Assembly (NCBI GenBank): GCA_945866285.1
Contig: CAMBHC010000013.1
Coordinates: forward strand, 1-17,468
DNA: 17,468 nucleotides
Reading direction: 5' to 3'
Origin: Candidatus Sulfopaludibacter sp. SbA3
Lineage (GTDB): Bacteria; Acidobacteriota; Vicinamibacteria; Vicinamibacterales; UBA2999
The stretch's first letter is position 1. Each line of letters starts with the position of its first letter. The notes under the pieces were generated by a model. The model was given only the letters and a program-made list of their open reading frames with translations. It was not told the origin of the DNA and did no database searches. Positions 15,653 through 17,468 of the stretch are shown in pieces. A program made the translations under genes and the position numbers.

Positions 15653-17172
15653 TGGCCGCAGCCGTTGACGGCTTGTTGAAGAGCATGGCCGACACCCGGG
15701 CGCGGGGCTTGCGCCTGGCCGTTGGTAGCCCGGCGCGAATGCTCGATGCCTCGGGCGCTGCGCAGGATGCGAGCAGCACCGCGCTGACGCGCCAGGAGAT
15801 CCTGGCGCTGCTCAGCCCGATCATCCCCGAACATGCGCGCCGCCGCCTGCCGCAGGAATCGACCGTCGAGTTCGACTACGTCTCGGTCGAGGCGGGCGCG
15901 TTCAAGGTGACGGTGCTGCGCAACGGTGCCGAACTGGCGGTGAGCTTCGTCCCCGATCGCTCGGCCATCGCGGATCCTGCGAGCGTGGCTGCTGCGCCGA
16001 CCGGTGCCCCGGTGGCGGTGGGCGTGCCGCCGGTGACACGGCCGGTGGCGACCTCGGTTCCGACCGGCGGCGGCAACGCCATCGATGCGCTGTTCCGGTT
16101 GATGGTCGACTCGAAATCATCGGACCTGCATCTCTCGTCGATGATGCCGCCGCTCATCCGCAAGGACGGGCACATGATGCCGCTCGACGCGAGCCTCGGG
16201 CCGATGGCCCCAGAGGACGTCATGGCGCTGCTGCAGCCGATCATGCCGACGCCGAACAAGGAGGAGTACGAGAGCCGGCACGACACCGACTTCGCCTACG
16301 AGATCGCGGGCCTGGCCCGGTTCCGCGCCAACATGTTCCTCGACCGCAAGGGCCCCGGCGCCGTTTTTCGCGTGATCCCGGCGACGATCCTGACGGCTGA
16401 GCAACTGGGGCTGTCACCGCACATCCTGCAATTGTGCCGGCTGACCAAGGGCCTGGTGCTCGTCACCGGTCCGACGGGCTCGGGTAAGTCGACGACGCTG
16501 TGCGCGATGATCGACTACATCAACAAGACCCGCACCGATCACATCATCACCATCGAGGACCCGATCGAGTTCGTGCACGAAAACCAGCGCTGCCTGATCA
16601 ACCAGCGCGAGGTGGGCACGCACACGGGCGGCTTCAAGGCGGCGCTGCGCGCGGCCATGCGCGAGGACCCCGACATCATCCTGGTGGGCGAGTTGCGGGA
16701 CCTCGAGACGGTGGCGATTGCCATCGAGACTGCGGAGACGGGGCACCTGGTGTTCGGGACGCTGCACACGACCACGGCCGCCTCGACCGTCGATCGTGTC
16801 ATCGATCAGTTCCCGCAAGAGCAGCAGGCGCAGATCCGCATCATGCTGTCAGAATCCCTGAAGGGCGTGATTGCGCAGAACCTGTGCCGCAAGATTGGCG
16901 GCGGCCGCATCGCGGCGCTGGAGGTGCTGTTGATCAACAGCGCCATCAGCAACCTGATTCGCGAGGCCAAGACGTTCCAGATTCCGTCGATGATGCAGGT
17001 TGGCCGCGCCCAGGGCATGGTCGCGCTGAACGATGCGTTGATGGAGCTGGTGACGAAGAAGCAGGTCGAGCCGCAAGAGGCTTATTTGAAGGCGGTCGAC
17101 AAGGCCGGGTTTGAGGGCCTGTTGAAGCGGGCCAACCTCGACACGAAATTTATCCAGGGCGCCGCGGGCTAA
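15652..17172 (+). CDS. pilT: PilT-like type IV pilus retraction ATPase with duplicated N-terminal domain
   Basis: A 506-residue secretion-type ATPase; the usual PilT is about 345-370. From about residue 142 it is a full PilT: N-terminal PAS-like domain (144-243), Walker A GPTGSGKST at 273-281, Asp box TIEDPIEF, Walker B region DIILVGELRDLET, His box GHLVFGTLHTTTA, and AISNLIREAK at 431-440, matching the AIRNLIRE motif typical of PilT rather than PilB. In front, residues about 5-101 form a divergent second copy of the PAS-like domain, joined by a Pro/Val/Ala-rich linker (about 102-141). PilT powers pilus retraction at the inner membrane. ATG 15652 overlaps the upstream TAA by one base. Other pilus genes are not in the window. 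A PilU-like role is possible. Confidence 0.9.
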   Translation: MAAAVDGLLKSMADTRARGLRLAVGSPARMLDASGAAQDASSTALTRQEILALLSPIIPEHARRRLPQESTVEFDYVSVEAGAFKVTVLRNGAELAVSFVPDRSAIADPASVAAAPTGAPVAVGVPPVTRPVATSVPTGGGNAIDALFRLMVDSKSSDLHLSSMMPPLIRKDGHMMPLDASLGPMAPEDVMALLQPIMPTPNKEEYESRHDTDFAYEIAGLARFRANMFLDRKGPGAVFRVIPATILTAEQLGLSPHILQLCRLTKGLVLVTGPTGSGKSTTLCAMIDYINKTRTDHIITIEDPIEFVHENQRCLINQREVGTHTGGFKAALRAAMREDPDIILVGELRDLETVAIAIETAETGHLVFGTLHTTTAASTVDRVIDQFPQEQQAQIRIMLSESLKGVIAQNLCRKIGGGRIAALEVLLINSAISNLIREAKTFQIPSMMQVGRAQGMVALNDALMELVTKKQVEPQEAYLKAVDKAGFEGLLKRANLDTKFIQGAAG

Positions 17173-17279
17173 CTGGCGCTGGTCGTCTGGGCTCCAAGTG
17201 CCGGCCAGCAACTGGGTCAATAATGTTCGGAATTTGTGAGACCGGCTCGCGTGCCGGCGTCGTCACCGATCGGGCGTGC

Positions 17280-17285
17280 TACAAT
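17280..17285 (+). promoter_or_regulatory. -10 hexamer of the tRNA-Glu gene
   Basis: TACAAT matches TATAAT at 5 of 6 positions and would start transcription near 17292, about 12 bases before the mature tRNA 5' end. No good -35 lies at 16-18 bases; TTGTGA at 17234 is too far. Confidence 0.5.
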
Positions 17286-17303
17286 CGGCTCTTCCGCTAG
17301 TGC

Positions 17304-17379
17304 GTCCCCGTCGTCCAGAGGCCTAGGACGTGGCCCTTTCAAGGCTAAAACACGGGTTCGAATCCCGTTGGGGACGCCA
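17304..17379 (+). tRNA. tRNA-Glu (anticodon TTC)
   Basis: A complete 76-base cloverleaf. Acceptor GTCCCCG (17304-17310) pairs with TGGGGAC (17369-17375) with one G:T at the base. The D arm GTCC/GGAC, anticodon stem TGGCC/GGCTA around CTTTCAA, and T arm ACGGG-TTCGAAT-CCCGT are all intact. Discriminator G17376 and CCA (17377-17379) are encoded. The anticodon is TTC, and the sequence closely follows E. coli tRNA-Glu. Its 3' half lies antisense to the end of a reading frame entering from the right. Confidence 0.96.
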
Positions 17380-17468
17380 TCAACTGGGGTAAATCAACCA
17401 CTCCCGCCAGTAATCGATCGAGCGCGATCGTCCCGGTGAAGGCGTAGCCGCGCCGCGTGCCGTCAACT
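17345..17468 (-). CDS. 3' end of a probable site-specific recombinase running into tRNA-Glu
   Basis: On the minus strand an open frame enters from the window edge and reads 40 residues before a TAG at 17347-17345, inside the tRNA anticodon stem. The part outside the tRNA reads as plausible protein (GYAFTGTIALDRLLAGVV), with codon bias like nearby genes. The last residues (ASPTGFEPVF) are the antisense of the tRNA 3' half. Tails ending SPTGFEPVF are well known on recombinase/integrase genes that abut a tRNA, and the FTGTIALDRLLAGV run resembles C-termini of large serine recombinases in Acidobacteria from memory. Only the end is visible, so family and activity cannot be confirmed. It marks the likely right boundary of host DNA. 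Confidence 0.5.
   Translation of the reverse strand, partial: VDGTRRGYAFTGTIALDRLLAGVVDLPQLMASPTGFEPVF

Noticed and set aside
17178..17209. GCTGG/CCAGC inverted repeat after pilT as a terminator
   Set aside because: Only 5 pairs with a 22-base loop and no T-run follows, so it is too weak to call.
17236..17439. 67-codon plus-strand frame spanning the tRNA gene
   Set aside because: It runs straight through tRNA-Glu and its promoter hexamer, with no ribosome-binding site or domain; it is an accidental frame.

Overview
The window is GC-rich bacterial chromosomal DNA with tight gene packing, several 1-4 base overlaps, GTG starts, and one tRNA gene with an encoded CCA tail. The gene mix (SpoIIE-type phosphatase, FIST sensor, PilZ protein, tandem-domain PilT ATPase) and the GC bias suggest an Acidobacteriota-like genome, perhaps Vicinamibacteria. 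That placement is inference; there is no rRNA or other taxonomic marker.

Layout, left to right. (1) Bases 1-2836, plus strand: a 5'-truncated membrane-anchored HAMP/SpoIIE-type phosphatase overlaps by 4 bases a ribonuclease III gene that carries an extra N-terminal DUF2007-like domain. (2) Bases 2866-7281, minus strand: a histidine degradation block, hutH then hutU with its own promoter, followed by an AAA/archaeal-type ATPase that starts inside the hutU stop codon. (3) Bases 7310-8608, plus strand: purA, divergent from hutH with only 28 bases between the starts and convergent with the next gene. (4) Bases 8605-14488, minus strand: ppk, a FIST sensor protein, a hybrid histidine kinase and a pseudo-receiver/PilZ protein, plausibly one signalling unit. 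(5) Bases 14728-17172, plus strand: an exported cupin behind a leader with three tandem stem-loops, then a two-repeat protein of unknown function, joined by a one-base overlap to a PilT-like ATPase with a duplicated N-terminal domain. (6) Bases 17304-17468: tRNA-Glu(TTC), with the 3' end of a minus-strand reading frame, probably a recombinase, running antisense into the tRNA and stopping there. This looks like the edge of an integrated element.

The metabolic genes are ordinary housekeeping or catabolic functions. The unusual signals are the tRNA/recombinase junction, the domain fusions and duplications (DUF2007-RNase III, PilT), the hut-linked ATPase with arginine in place of the Walker A lysine, the structured leaders before the cupin and FIST genes, the phased dyads before ppk, and several -10-like hexamers placed 6-9 bases from start codons, which suggests leaderless transcripts. 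I found no CRISPR array, rRNA or complete insertion sequence.
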